Source of the DNA: Prevotella sp.
GTDB lineage: Bacteria; Bacteroidota; Bacteroidia; Bacteroidales; Bacteroidaceae
DNA length: 64,000 nucleotides
Reading direction: 5' to 3'
Assembly (NCBI GenBank): GCA_016291495.1
Contig: JAEEXI010000006.1
Location: 62,001 to 126,000, forward strand
Part shown: positions 41,706-51,537 of the stretch, in pieces
Position numbering within the stretch: position 1 is the first letter of the stretch
Layout of the letters: each line of letters begins with the position of its first letter
The notes under the pieces: model-generated
Database searches by the model: none
Seen by the model: the letters and a program-made list of their open reading frames with translations, nothing else
Told to the model about the DNA's origin: nothing
Position numbers and translations under genes: made by a program

Positions 41706-43181
41706 CTACATAGCGGAAGCGGCGAAAAGCCACTCATAGACGCATGAGCATACGCCGAAGAGCACGATGCCCGCCGTGCAGACGGCCAGCGCCAGGCGAA
41801 TGCTGCCGTCGCTCTTGAACGTAGGCAGCGGCGAGTCGCACGGCTTGATATACATCGCCTTCACAATCAGCAGATAGTAGTAAAGCGACACTACCGTGTT
41901 GATCAACGCGATGAATACCACGAAATAGGCCCAGAACGAACCCTGCTCGGCAGCCGCCATGAACACGAAGAACTTCGAGAACATACCGGCGAACGGCGGA
42001 ATACCGGCCAGCGAGAACAGGGCCAGCGTCATCAGGAACGACAACTTCGGATTCGTCTGATAGAATCCGTCGTAAGTACTCATGGCCGTCAGCGGCTGAC
42101 CGCTAGCCGAACGCTGACCGCTCTGCTCCACCGCGGAAATCACGGTGAACACAGCCATATTGGCAACGACATACACCAGAATGTAGTACATCAGCGAAGC
42201 CAGACCCGCCTGACTGCTCCCGATGACAGCCAGCATGATGTAGCCGGCCTGCGAGATACTCGAGAACGCCATGAAGCGCTTCAGCTCCTTCTGGCGGATG
42301 GCAAACAGGTTGGCAATCGTGATGCTCAGCACGATGACGACATAAAGCATGTAGTCCCAATAAACCGTCAGCGAACCAAACACCTTCACCAGGATAGTCA
42401 TCAGTGCAAAAGCGGCGGCACCCTTGGAAACAACACTCAGATAACCCGTCACAGGCGTCGGAGCGCCCTGATAGGTATCAGCCGTCCAGAAATGGAAGGG
42501 AACCAACGAAAGTTTGAATGCCAGACCACTGAAGAAGAACACCATACCCATGATGAGCATGGGCAACTGGCTCTTGAAATTGGCAAAGAAAGCGATACGC
42601 TGCGCCACATCATCGAAATAGAGCGTGCCAATCGACCCGTAGATGAACGAAATGCCATACAGCATCACGGCACTCGAGAAGGTGGCGGTGATGATATACT
42701 TGGCACCACCCTCCGCAGAGTCTTTCTTCAGCTTGTCGAATGCCACCAGGCACGCCATAGGCACGCTGGCCATCTCCAGTCCGAGGAAGAACAGCAGGAA
42801 ATTGCCGCTCGACACCATGATATACATACCCAACAGCGTGGAGAGAACGAGCATGTAGAACTCGCCTTCATACTTGCGGGCCTCGTTCTTCAGCCAAGGC
42901 TGCGCCATAATCAGCACAATCACCGTACCAACGGTCATGATGATCTTCATCACGTTGGCGGCCTGCGAGGCAATGTACATACCACCGAAAGCTTCCGCTG
43001 GTTCCGACAGGAAAGCAATGCGGAAAGGCAATACAATCATCAGACCGATAGTTACTCCTCCCATGACTTCATGACCCTTCTCACTGCTACGCGAGAAAAA
43101 GAAGTCCATGAAGAAAACTACTAACAGAATGCAAACGAGATAAAACTCGGGCACCATATTTAGAAATTGACTATATCCCAT
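41706..43181 (-). CDS. nuoN: NADH-quinone oxidoreductase subunit N
   Basis: 491-residue antiporter-like membrane subunit of respiratory complex I, about 14 helices, inner membrane. The proton-translocating motif LSLVPFHFWTADTYQGAPTPVTGYLSVVSKGAA and the LFSLAGIPPFAGMFSKFF segment are conserved. Last gene of nuoA-N and 18 bases after nuoM. Proton pumping is driven by quinone reduction. Confidence 0.96.
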   Translation of the reverse strand: MGYSQFLNMVPEFYLVCILLVVFFMDFFFSRSSEKGHEVMGGVTIGLMIVLPFRIAFLSEPAEAFGGMYIASQAANVMKIIMTVGTVIVLIMAQPWLKNEARKYEGEFYMLVLSTLLGMYIMVSSGNFLLFFLGLEMASVPMACLVAFDKLKKDSAEGGAKYIITATFSSAVMLYGISFIYGSIGTLYFDDVAQRIAFFANFKSQLPMLIMGMVFFFSGLAFKLSLVPFHFWTADTYQGAPTPVTGYLSVVSKGAAAFALMTILVKVFGSLTVYWDYMLYVVIVLSITIANLFAIRQKELKRFMAFSSISQAGYIMLAVIGSSQAGLASLMYYILVYVVANMAVFTVISAVEQSGQRSASGQPLTAMSTYDGFYQTNPKLSFLMTLALFSLAGIPPFAGMFSKFFVFMAAAEQGSFWAYFVVFIALINTVVSLYYYLLIVKAMYIKPCDSPLPTFKSDGSIRLALAVCTAGIVLFGVCSCVYEWLFAASAM

Positions 43182-43199
43182 ATTCTTTATCTCCTATAA

Positions 43200-44681
43200 T
43201 TAAATAATGTTAGCAAGAATGGGGCCGACAGCATCAGAGATGACGTTGCTTGCCCAGAGTGGGAACAAACCAAGACCGGCCACGCAAGCGATGAGGCAGA
43301 TAACAGCGACGCGCTCGTCCCAAGTAGCATCGGTGAGCTCCAGATAATGCTTGTTCTTCACCTCGCCATACAGGATCTTACCAACCACACGCAGGATGTA
43401 GACTGCCGTGACAACAATCGACGTACAAGCGATGATGGTGGCGATGCGATGGAACGAATCGGCATTCTCGAACGAACCCACGAAAATGGTCATCTCAGCA
43501 ATGAAACCGGAGAAGCCCGGCAGACCGAGGTTGGCCAAACCGGCTACGACGTAACCCACAGCGAGGAACGGCATGATCTTCATCAAACCATCCAAGTAGC
43601 GGATGTCACGAGTATGGGTACGACCGTAAATCATACCGATGAGGGCAAAGAAGAGGGCCGTCATCAGACCGTGAGAGAGCATCTGCAGGATAGCACCGGT
43701 GCAAGAGGTCTTGGTCATCATCAGCAGGGCAAAGAGCACCAGACCGCAGTGAGACACCGACGAGTAAGCGTTGATGTACTTCAAGTCTGTCTGCACACAA
43801 GCCGAGAAGGCACCATAGACTACCGAAATGGTGGTGAGGATCAGGAATATCCACGCCAGTTCTGTGGCAGCATCGGGCAAAAGATACATAGCCACGCGGA
43901 AGCAGCCATAACCTCCCAGTTTCATCAGCACACCAGCGTGGAGCATCGACACAGCCGTGGGGGCTGAGGCATGACCGTCGGGTGACCATGTGTGGAAGGG
44001 GAACAGGGCGCCCAGCACACCGAAACCGATGAAGATGAACGGGAAGAACATCTTCTGGATATCGACGGGGATATTGTGCATGGCGGCAATCTCGTTGACG
44101 TTCATCGTGGTAGCACCGCTATAATAGTAGATACCCAGCAGACCGATGATCAGCAGGGCGGAACCTCCCATCAGCATCAGCGTCAGCTTCATGGCAGCAT
44201 ACTCCTTGTTGCCGGAACCCCAGACACCAATCAGCAGGTACATAGGAATCAGCGCTACCTCGTAGAACATGAACATGGTGAACATATCGGTGCAGATGAA
44301 GAAGCCGTAAACACCCGTCGAGAGCAAGGTGAACCAAAGGAAATACTCCTTGGTGAGGGGCTTCAGCTGCCAAGAGGCAAAGGTACCGGTGAACACGATG
44401 ATGCTCGACAGGAGCAGCATCACGACAGAGATACCGTCGACACCAACACTGTAGGCAATATTAAGTGGCTTGAACCAAGGCGTAGAAGCCGTCAACAGCA
44501 TCACATCGGTATTACCTGCTGCACGCTGCTGAACAAAGTAGATGGTCAGCCATACGGACAGGGCCAGCAGACACGAAGCGCCAGCCACCATCACACCACG
44601 CACCTGATTGAGCGACTTGGCCAGCCAAAGACCGAGCAGCATCAGGGCGGGGATTACTACGAATAATGTTAATATACTCAT
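43200..44681 (-). CDS. nuoM: NADH-quinone oxidoreductase subunit M
   Basis: 493-residue antiporter-like subunit of complex I. Key segments: FPFHTWSPDGHASAPTAVSMLHAGVLMKLGGYG, a conserved Glu in helix 5 (MFYEVALIPMYLLIG), and the late helix LANLGLPGFSGFIAEM. It lies between nuoL and nuoN, 18 and 30 bases apart. Confidence 0.96.
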   Translation of the reverse strand: MSILTLFVVIPALMLLGLWLAKSLNQVRGVMVAGASCLLALSVWLTIYFVQQRAAGNTDVMLLTASTPWFKPLNIAYSVGVDGISVVMLLLSSIIVFTGTFASWQLKPLTKEYFLWFTLLSTGVYGFFICTDMFTMFMFYEVALIPMYLLIGVWGSGNKEYAAMKLTLMLMGGSALLIIGLLGIYYYSGATTMNVNEIAAMHNIPVDIQKMFFPFIFIGFGVLGALFPFHTWSPDGHASAPTAVSMLHAGVLMKLGGYGCFRVAMYLLPDAATELAWIFLILTTISVVYGAFSACVQTDLKYINAYSSVSHCGLVLFALLMMTKTSCTGAILQMLSHGLMTALFFALIGMIYGRTHTRDIRYLDGLMKIMPFLAVGYVVAGLANLGLPGFSGFIAEMTIFVGSFENADSFHRIATIIACTSIVVTAVYILRVVGKILYGEVKNKHYLELTDATWDERVAVICLIACVAGLGLFPLWASNVISDAVGPILANII

Positions 44682-44711
44682 TGTCGTTATTTCGTTATAA
44701 CGTTATTACGA

Positions 44712-46703
44712 TTAAATTGCAAGCAATATGAGCGTCAGGGCCACCGTTCCCGTGAGGAACCATACTGCATACTGACGGACATCGCCACTCTGCCAGGGAC
44801 GGAGAGACTCACCAGCCTCGTTGGCACCCCATGCCATGAAGTTGAACGTGCCGTCAACGACATGACGGTCGAACCAGGCCACAGGCTTGGAGATGCAGCG
44901 GAAAATGATGCGATGAGTGACATACTGCCAAATCTCGTCCTGATAGAAGCGTTTGTAGGCTGCACGGTGCAACTTGGGGAACGCTTTATACAGACGGTCG
45001 GCGATGGGCTGACTCTCACCTTTATATATATAAGTGGCGAGACAGATGCTCAGAATGGCAATAATCGTAGAAGTAGCAGCAATCTGCGTGTCGAAGTGGA
45101 TGGTGTAGTTGGTACCCTCGGCATTGACAAACTGACCGAAGCTACCACCCCACCCTGCGAAACCTGCGATGGTAGAGTAGATACCCACACCCATCGTAAT
45201 GACGCAAAGCACAATGAGAGGAATGGTCATCGTTGCAGGAGCCTCATGGGGAGTATGGTGCTCGTGAGCCTCCACATTCTCCGTACCCCAGAAGATGCCG
45301 TAGTACAGACGGAACATGTAGAAGGCAGTCATCGCAGCAATACCCGTCATGATCCAACCTACCACAGGACTGTAGGCAAAGCAGGCAGTGATGATTTCAT
45401 CCTTCGAGCTGAAGCCTGAGAAAAAAGGAATACCTGCGATAGCGAAGCAGCTGATGAGGAACGTGATGTTGGTAATCGGCATGTACTTGCGCAGACCACC
45501 CATCATAGCCATCTCGTTCGAGTGAACAGCGTGGATGATACAACCAGCACCAAGGAACAAGCAAGCCTTGAACATAGCGTGGGTGAACAAGTGGAACATA
45601 CCAGCCATGAAACCGAGCTGTGCGTGATTGTCGAGCACACCATGATGACCAGGCAGTGAAACACCGAGAGCCACCATCATAAAGGCAATCTGCGAGATGG
45701 TCGAGAAGGCGAGCACACGCTTGATGTCGCTCTGTGCACAAGCCACAGCAGCAGCATAGAAAGCGGTGAAGACACCTACCCAGACGACGATGCTCATCTG
45801 AGGCTGAGCGTACTCAACCCAGAGGGGGAACATACGAGCAATCTGGAACACACCAGCGACCACCATCGTAGCAGCATGGATGAGTGCAGAAACAGGCGTC
45901 GGACCCTCCATGGCATCGGGCAGCCAGATATGCAATGGGAACATAGCACTCTTACCGGCACCACCGATGAACATCAGCACGAGGGCCGTAGGCAGGATAA
46001 AGCCTGCGGCAGCAACGGCCTTAGCGGCATTGCCAGCGATGAACGGCGTAGTACCCTCGCCCATCACGATGTTGCCAGCAAACGAGAAGCTGAACGAATC
46101 GGTGTAGTAACCAAACATCAGGATACCGATGAGGAAGAACATATCAGCGAAGCGCGTCACGATGAAAGCCTTCTTAGAGGCTGCAATGGCGGGCTTCAAC
46201 GGATAGTAGAATCCAATCAACAGATAAGAGCTGACACCCACGAGTTCCCAGAAGGTGTACATCTGGAAGATGTTGGTAGCGAGCACCAGTCCGAGCATCG
46301 ACATGGTGAACAGGCTCAGGAAAGCGTAGTAACGCTGGAAGCCTTTCTCACCGTGCATATAGCCGAACGAGTAGATATGTACCATAAACGACACCGTGCT
46401 GATAACGATGAGCATCATTACCGAGATGGGATCGAGGAGGATACCCATGTCGAAGTGAAGATTGCCCAGGGGCAGCCAGGTGAAGTTATAGGGAACGATG
46501 GTAGCGTATGTGCCATCAGCCAGACGGTCGGCACCGAAATAGGCGAAAGCCGTCAGGTAAGAGAGCACGGTAACCAGTCCCAATGACGTGGTGCCGATAA
46601 GACCAGCAGTCTTATGCGACATCTTCATGCCAGCAAGCGCAAGAATCACGAATGACAGCGCAGGCAGCAGAAGTATCAGGAAAGAATAACTATATATATC
46701 CAT
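44712..46703 (-). CDS. nuoL: NADH-quinone oxidoreductase subunit L
   Basis: 663-residue largest membrane subunit, with the antiporter core (GAGKSAMFPLHIWLPDAMEGPTPVSALIHAATMVVAG) and a longer C-terminal extension containing the lateral helix region (HTPHEAPATMTIPLIVLC..., TYIYKGESQPIADRLYKAF). ATG at 46703 is preferred; an ATG two codons upstream directly follows the nuoK stop. Complex I peripheral proton channel. Confidence 0.95.
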   Translation of the reverse strand: MDIYSYSFLILLLPALSFVILALAGMKMSHKTAGLIGTTSLGLVTVLSYLTAFAYFGADRLADGTYATIVPYNFTWLPLGNLHFDMGILLDPISVMMLIVISTVSFMVHIYSFGYMHGEKGFQRYYAFLSLFTMSMLGLVLATNIFQMYTFWELVGVSSYLLIGFYYPLKPAIAASKKAFIVTRFADMFFLIGILMFGYYTDSFSFSFAGNIVMGEGTTPFIAGNAAKAVAAAGFILPTALVLMFIGGAGKSAMFPLHIWLPDAMEGPTPVSALIHAATMVVAGVFQIARMFPLWVEYAQPQMSIVVWVGVFTAFYAAAVACAQSDIKRVLAFSTISQIAFMMVALGVSLPGHHGVLDNHAQLGFMAGMFHLFTHAMFKACLFLGAGCIIHAVHSNEMAMMGGLRKYMPITNITFLISCFAIAGIPFFSGFSSKDEIITACFAYSPVVGWIMTGIAAMTAFYMFRLYYGIFWGTENVEAHEHHTPHEAPATMTIPLIVLCVITMGVGIYSTIAGFAGWGGSFGQFVNAEGTNYTIHFDTQIAATSTIIAILSICLATYIYKGESQPIADRLYKAFPKLHRAAYKRFYQDEIWQYVTHRIIFRCISKPVAWFDRHVVDGTFNFMAWGANEAGESLRPWQSGDVRQYAVWFLTGTVALTLILLAI

Positions 46704-46709
46704 AACCAT

Positions 46710-47018
46710 TTACCATTTCAAATTCTTAATACTGTCAACACTATCGCTCTTGAAATTGCGGTAGACATTGATGATAATCGCAACTGCCACTGCACACTCG
46801 GCTGCACAAACACCGATACAGAAGAGAGTCATGAACATACCCTCCAAAGAACCAGGATAGAGCAGACGGTTGAAGGCGGCAAAGTTAATATCAACGGCAT
46901 TGAGTACCAACTCCACAGAGATGAGCATGGCAATCAGATTACGACGGGTAATAAATCCATACACGCCGATGAAGAACAATAATGCACTAAGCACGAAATA
47001 ATATTCTACAGGTACCAT
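46710..47018 (-). CDS. nuoK: NADH-quinone oxidoreductase subunit K
   Basis: 102 residues, the usual length, with three helices: EYYFVLSALLFFIGVYGFI, ISVELVLNAVDINFAAFNRL (conserved Glu) and GVCAAECAVAVAIIINVY (conserved Glu). The Met before VPVEYYFV is the proper start; a longer frame upstream belongs to the nuoJ end. Two bases from nuoJ. Confidence 0.95.
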   Translation of the reverse strand: MVPVEYYFVLSALLFFIGVYGFITRRNLIAMLISVELVLNAVDINFAAFNRLLYPGSLEGMFMTLFCIGVCAAECAVAVAIIINVYRNFKSDSVDSIKNLKW

Positions 47019-47020
47019 AC

Positions 47021-47536
47021 TTAATTCTCCTTTCTTGCAATAACTAAACCACCAATAATACAAGCCAACAGGAACAAGGAGATGAACTCAAAGGGAAGTA
47101 CATACTGGTACTTATCAGCTCCCATGAGTGCCAAACCGATATTCTTCATTGGAATCTCCTCATCCGGTCTTGCCATAGCGACATACATATACTGATTCTT
47201 CAGTAAGATAAGAATGACGACAACGCAACTGACCACTGTCAGTAAACCGCCCCAGATGATACGACTGATCTTGATGCGCTCTACCAGACCCTGAAGGGTA
47301 CGCTTGCTCACCAATTGGATGGCGAACACGAAAATCATAGTCACACCACCAGCATAAACAGAAATTTGCGCTGCGCCTAAATACGTATAATCAAGCAGGA
47401 AGTAAAGACCTGCCACACCAAAGAGCACAAACAACATGAATGTCGCTGCTCTCATGATTCGCGTCGTCATCACACACATCAAGGCTGAGCCGAGGATGAT
47501 GACTGCGAGAATGCCAAACATAATCAAATTTGCCAT
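47021..47536 (-). CDS. nuoJ: NADH-quinone oxidoreductase subunit J
   Basis: 171 residues with five helices: LIMFGILAVIILGSALMCVM, FMLFVLFGVAGLYFLLDYTYLGAAQISVYAGGVTMIFVFAIQL (contains the conserved pi-bulge region), and a late helix LLACIIGGLVIARK. Membrane arm subunit; 4 bases after nuoI. Confidence 0.94.
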   Translation of the reverse strand: MANLIMFGILAVIILGSALMCVMTTRIMRAATFMLFVLFGVAGLYFLLDYTYLGAAQISVYAGGVTMIFVFAIQLVSKRTLQGLVERIKISRIIWGGLLTVVSCVVVILILLKNQYMYVAMARPDEEIPMKNIGLALMGADKYQYVLPFEFISLFLLACIIGGLVIARKEN

Positions 47537-47541
47537 AGTCC

Positions 47542-48087
47542 TTACTTCGTTTTAGTATTAAACTTACCGATTTCCCATTCGGCACCGCCCTCAATCAGAT
47601 TGGGCAGGGAGCCGCCTTGATAGACCTCCTTATCAAGATGGAGAACCAGTTTGCTACGATCGAATACCGCATTCTCAAAGTCATTGGTAAACTCAATGGC
47701 ATCGAAATTGCAGGCGTTGGTACATAACTGACAGAACATGCAGTCACCAAGATCGTACAAATAGTCATCCAGTACCTTTTTCTTCTTTCCTGTCTCAGGA
47801 TCCTCCTGCATGTGAGAAACAATCTTAATCGTACCATTGGGACATGACTTCTCACACAAGGTACAAGCCGTACACTTGTAACTACCGTCCTCGTTGCGTT
47901 TGAATACCAAACGACCGCGATGACGCTTAGCCACATGAAGCGTCGTCTTGCGATTCTCGGGGTACTGCTCTGTTGACTTATTGGTGAAGAAGTCCTTGAA
48001 GTATTCCTTCCAAGAGGTCTTCATGCCAACGGCTAAAGTCTTCAAGCCGTGCCCGATTTCTCCAAAATATGTTTTGTTATCTTCCAT
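47542..48087 (-). CDS. nuoI: NADH-quinone oxidoreductase subunit I (2x[4Fe-4S])
   Basis: 181 residues with two ferredoxin-type motifs: CTACTLCEKSCPNGTI and CMFCQLCTNACNFDAI, each CxxCxxCxxxCP-like and binding a [4Fe-4S] cluster. The N-terminal amphipathic helix (GLKTLAVGMKTSWKEYFKDFF) anchors it to the membrane arm. Carries electrons toward NuoB. Between nuoH (9 bases) and nuoJ. Confidence 0.96.
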   Translation of the reverse strand: MEDNKTYFGEIGHGLKTLAVGMKTSWKEYFKDFFTNKSTEQYPENRKTTLHVAKRHRGRLVFKRNEDGSYKCTACTLCEKSCPNGTIKIVSHMQEDPETGKKKKVLDDYLYDLGDCMFCQLCTNACNFDAIEFTNDFENAVFDRSKLVLHLDKEVYQGGSLPNLIEGGAEWEIGKFNTKTK

Positions 48088-48096
48088 TGCTATACC

Positions 48097-49185
48097 TTAT
48101 TTAATATATAGGCCGAGGGCCACAACAACAGTCATAATCACCAGATTGATCAGTGCCAAAGGCATGAGATACTTCCACTCCAGCTTCAGAATCTGGTCGA
48201 TACGCAGACGAGGGAACGTCCACTTAATCCACATCAGTATCCATACCAGGAAGAAAGTCTTTCCCATAAACCAAACAATACCTGGGATGTAGTTCATCAC
48301 TTCATCAAAGGCTTCAACTCCGATATTCACAGGAGCCCACCCACCCAGGAACACTGTAGCAGCGATACCTGCGATGATGAAGAGGTTGAGGAACTCTGCG
48401 AGATAGAAGAAGCCGAAGCCCATACCAGAATACTCGGTATGATGACCGGCAGTCAACTCACTCTCAGCCTCAGCCATATCGAACGGACCACGATTAGCCT
48501 CAGCATTACCAGCGATGAGGAATACGAAGAAGGCGATGATGGCAGGAATATGTCCCTGGAAGATAAGCCATTTCCAAGGACCAGTCTGTGCCTCCACAAT
48601 GCCACTCATCTGCATCGTACCTGTCAGGATGACAGCGGTAATCAAGCAAAGGCAGAGCGACATCTCGTAGGAGATCATCTGCACAGCACCACGCATGGCC
48701 GAAACCACAGAGTACTTATTGTTAGAACTCCAGCCTGCAAGGAAGATACCTACCACGCCTATCGAAGAGATGGCGGTAAGCAAGAACACACCCACATTGA
48801 AATCGAGGATGGTAGCACCATTGTTCCAAGGGAGGAACGAGAAGGCGCCCACACTTCCGATAATCACCAAGAGCGGAGCAACCAAATAGAGCAGCTTATC
48901 AGCCTTGTCAACGATGAATATCTCCTTGATGAGCATCTTCAGCACGTCGGCAAACACCTGCAGCAAGCCCCAGTAACCTACTCGCATCGGGCCCAGACGG
49001 CACTGGAAGTAGGCACAGACCTTACGCTCCATAAATATCAGTACGCACGCGATGAGAGCATATCCCAAAAGGATACCCGTACCCACCAGCACGCACTCAA
49101 TCAATATCGCTAACCAGTCAGGACAGCCTATTGTAATCCTGAGCAACTGGTCGAACCATTGTGTAAATATAGAAAAGTCGAACAT
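48097..49185 (-). CDS. nuoH: NADH-quinone oxidoreductase subunit H
   Basis: 362 residues, eight helices, part of the quinone chamber. Recognisable segments: FMERKVCAYFQCRLGPMRVGYWGLLQVFADVLKMLIKE, AEANRGPFDMAEAESELTAGHHTEYSGMGFGFFYLAE (conserved acidic cluster) and WIKWTFPRLRIDQILKLEWKYLMPLALINL. Met at 49185 avoids overlap with nuoCD; a Met five codons earlier overlaps by 11 bases and is possible. Confidence 0.95.
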   Translation of the reverse strand: MFDFSIFTQWFDQLLRITIGCPDWLAILIECVLVGTGILLGYALIACVLIFMERKVCAYFQCRLGPMRVGYWGLLQVFADVLKMLIKEIFIVDKADKLLYLVAPLLVIIGSVGAFSFLPWNNGATILDFNVGVFLLTAISSIGVVGIFLAGWSSNNKYSVVSAMRGAVQMISYEMSLCLCLITAVILTGTMQMSGIVEAQTGPWKWLIFQGHIPAIIAFFVFLIAGNAEANRGPFDMAEAESELTAGHHTEYSGMGFGFFYLAEFLNLFIIAGIAATVFLGGWAPVNIGVEAFDEVMNYIPGIVWFMGKTFFLVWILMWIKWTFPRLRIDQILKLEWKYLMPLALINLVIMTVVVALGLYIK

Positions 49186-49189
49186 AATC

Positions 49190-50800
49190 TTATCTGTCAA
49201 TATCAGGAATTACAACGTCAATAGCAGCACAGGTAGCAATGAGGTCGGCAATCTTCTGACCACGCAGCATCGGGTCGAAGGCACCTACCAGCGAGAGACC
49301 CATCGGACGCATCTTCATGCGGTAAGGGCTCTTGTCGCCACGGCTATCAAGATAAACACCAAACTCACCAGCCACACCCTCGACAGAGAAGTACCACTGT
49401 CCCTCGGGACACTTGATGATTGGCTTCTGCTTCACATAGAAGTCACCCTCTGGGATGTTATCGATAAGTTGTTCGATAATGTTCAGGCTCTGGTACATCT
49501 CATTGATGTGAACGAGGTAACGGTCCATCGAGTCGCAACCAGTCAACGTGCACTGCTCCCACTCTACCTTGTCGTACATATCATATGGGTGATTCTTACG
49601 CACATCGTTCTTCCATCCGGAAGCACGTCCGGCAGGACCGGTCACAGCGTAGTTGATACAATCCTCAAGACTCATCGGACCGCAGTTCTCCAGACGATTG
49701 TGAGTGATGATGTTGTCACCGAAGATGTCCATATACTCCTGAATCGTCGGACGCAGATAGTTCACCAAATCCTTACAGTTCTTCACGAAGTTCGGATCAA
49801 TATCGTCCTGCAGGCCACCGATACGGTAGTAGTTCTGAATCAGACGACCACCTGTGGTTTCCTCCATACAGTTCAGCACATGCTCACGGTCACGCATACC
49901 GTAAAGCATACCGGTCAAAGCGCCGAGGTCCTGAGCCACACAAGAGGTGTACAGCAGGTGCGAGTCAAGACGCTGCAACTCATCCATAATGGTGCGGATG
50001 TACTTGATGCGGTCAGTCAACTCTACCTCCAATGCCTCTTCGATCACACCTACCAGGGCATGACGATGCTGCATGGCACCTAGATAGTTCAGACGATCCG
50101 TCAAAGCTAAAGTCTGAGGATAAGTCATACCTTCCCACATCTTCTCGATAGCACGATGGATATAACCCAGATGCGGATAGATGTGCTTCACCGTCTCACC
50201 GTCGAGCACTGTCTGCAAGCGAAGCACGCCGTGCGTGGCAGGGTGCTGCGGACCGATATTGATGACATAATCATCGGCACTAAACAGCCTGTTCTGTTTT
50301 GACTGCAGATTACCATCCTTGTCGATGAAATACTCCAAACCGTAATCGGGCTCTACGTCATCCTCCAGCGTATATTTGTCATTGAACTTCCAGTCCTTGC
50401 GGAAAGGATAGCCCTTGAAATCGCTACGGAGGAAGAGTCGGCGCATATCCTTATGACCCAGGAACACGATGCCGTAGAAATCGTAAACCTCACGCTCCAA
50501 CAGGTCGGCCACCTTCCAGATGTTAGAAACAGTCGGGAGATAGGCCAGCATCTGACCATCGGTCTCGCCAGTGCCGTTGCTCGACATGCCATCGCCACAA
50601 ATCTGAGTCTTGGCAATCTGCTTCACAGAGCAACGCTCGTGGGTCTTGGTATTCTCAAGGATATAGACACAGCCTAAACCTTCTTCACCAAAGTCCTCAC
50701 CGACGATGGTCACCAGATAGTCAAAGCCTTTCTGGTCTTTCAAGTTCTGCATCTCAGAGGCGAACTTGTCAAAATCGAATGATAAGAATTCTAATTTCAT
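49190..50800 (-). CDS. nuoCD: NADH-quinone oxidoreductase subunit C/D fusion
   Basis: 536 residues fusing the 30-kDa (C) domain (residues 1-150, ATVSNIWKVADLLEREVYDFYGIVFLGHKDMRRLFLRSDFKGYPFRKDW) and the 49-kDa (D) domain, which begins near INIGPQHPATHGVLRLQTVLDGETVKHIYPHLGYIHR (quinone-site His and Tyr). The fused form is common in Bacteroidota. It overlaps nuoB by 4 bases. Confidence 0.96.
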   Translation of the reverse strand: MKLEFLSFDFDKFASEMQNLKDQKGFDYLVTIVGEDFGEEGLGCVYILENTKTHERCSVKQIAKTQICGDGMSSNGTGETDGQMLAYLPTVSNIWKVADLLEREVYDFYGIVFLGHKDMRRLFLRSDFKGYPFRKDWKFNDKYTLEDDVEPDYGLEYFIDKDGNLQSKQNRLFSADDYVINIGPQHPATHGVLRLQTVLDGETVKHIYPHLGYIHRAIEKMWEGMTYPQTLALTDRLNYLGAMQHRHALVGVIEEALEVELTDRIKYIRTIMDELQRLDSHLLYTSCVAQDLGALTGMLYGMRDREHVLNCMEETTGGRLIQNYYRIGGLQDDIDPNFVKNCKDLVNYLRPTIQEYMDIFGDNIITHNRLENCGPMSLEDCINYAVTGPAGRASGWKNDVRKNHPYDMYDKVEWEQCTLTGCDSMDRYLVHINEMYQSLNIIEQLIDNIPEGDFYVKQKPIIKCPEGQWYFSVEGVAGEFGVYLDSRGDKSPYRMKMRPMGLSLVGAFDPMLRGQKIADLIATCAAIDVVIPDIDR

Positions 50801-51537
50801 GCCTTGCCCTCCTCTACTTTAGCTGTTTGCTCTTGGTTATTAGCCTTTAGCTCTTCTACAAACTCCTGAGGAACATTCGTCACCACAATCGGCTCACGAC
50901 GATGGTCATTGTGCTTAGAGCGGAATGTCAGTTCCTCATTCGATACACCCAGTGCAGCCTCCTCAGCAGTCTGCTTATGGTTGGCACCACCGAAGAACTT
51001 CTCAATCTTCACCTTACGCTGCAGTTGCATCATGCCGTACATGATAGCCTCCGGGCGTGGGGGACAACCAGGGATGAATACGTCTACGGGCACGATTTCC
51101 TCGATACCCTTCACCACATGGTAACTCGACTTGAACGGACCACCGCTAATGGCACAGCCACCGACGGCAATCACGTACTTAGGCTCAGCCATCTCGTCGT
51201 ACAGACGCTTCAGTGCAGGAGCCATCTTGTGCGTGATCGTACCGGCACACATGATCAGGTCGGCCTGACGGGGAGAATTTCGAGTTACCTCGAAACCGAA
51301 ACGAGCGAAGTCATAACGTGCACAACCGCAAGCCATAAACTCGATACCACAACACGAAGTAGCGAAGGTCAGCGACCAAAGAGAGTTCGAACGGCCCCAG
51401 TTAATCAACTGGTCGAGTGAACCTGTCACCACATTGACGCCGCCCTCATGGAGCTCGTCAACAATCTTCTCCAACGAGGCATTGTCATTCCACTCCTCGT
51501 AGGGAATACTCTTGATGTGCGGTTTCCTTACTTCCAT
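50797..51537 (-). CDS. nuoB: NADH-quinone oxidoreductase subunit B
   Basis: 246 residues, a quinone-side [4Fe-4S] N2 cluster subunit. Cluster cysteines: TSCCGIEFMACG (two adjacent Cys), AVGGCAISGG and IPGCPPRPEA. The C-terminal 70 residues are a charged extension not usual in E. coli NuoB (LTFRSKHNDHRREP...EEGKA). Met at 51537 is chosen since the extra 37 upstream residues are the antisense or shadow of nuoA. It overlaps nuoA by 10 bases. Confidence 0.95.
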   Translation of the reverse strand: MEVRKPHIKSIPYEEWNDNASLEKIVDELHEGGVNVVTGSLDQLINWGRSNSLWSLTFATSCCGIEFMACGCARYDFARFGFEVTRNSPRQADLIMCAGTITHKMAPALKRLYDEMAEPKYVIAVGGCAISGGPFKSSYHVVKGIEEIVPVDVFIPGCPPRPEAIMYGMMQLQRKVKIEKFFGGANHKQTAEEAALGVSNEELTFRSKHNDHRREPIVVTNVPQEFVEELKANNQEQTAKVEEGKA

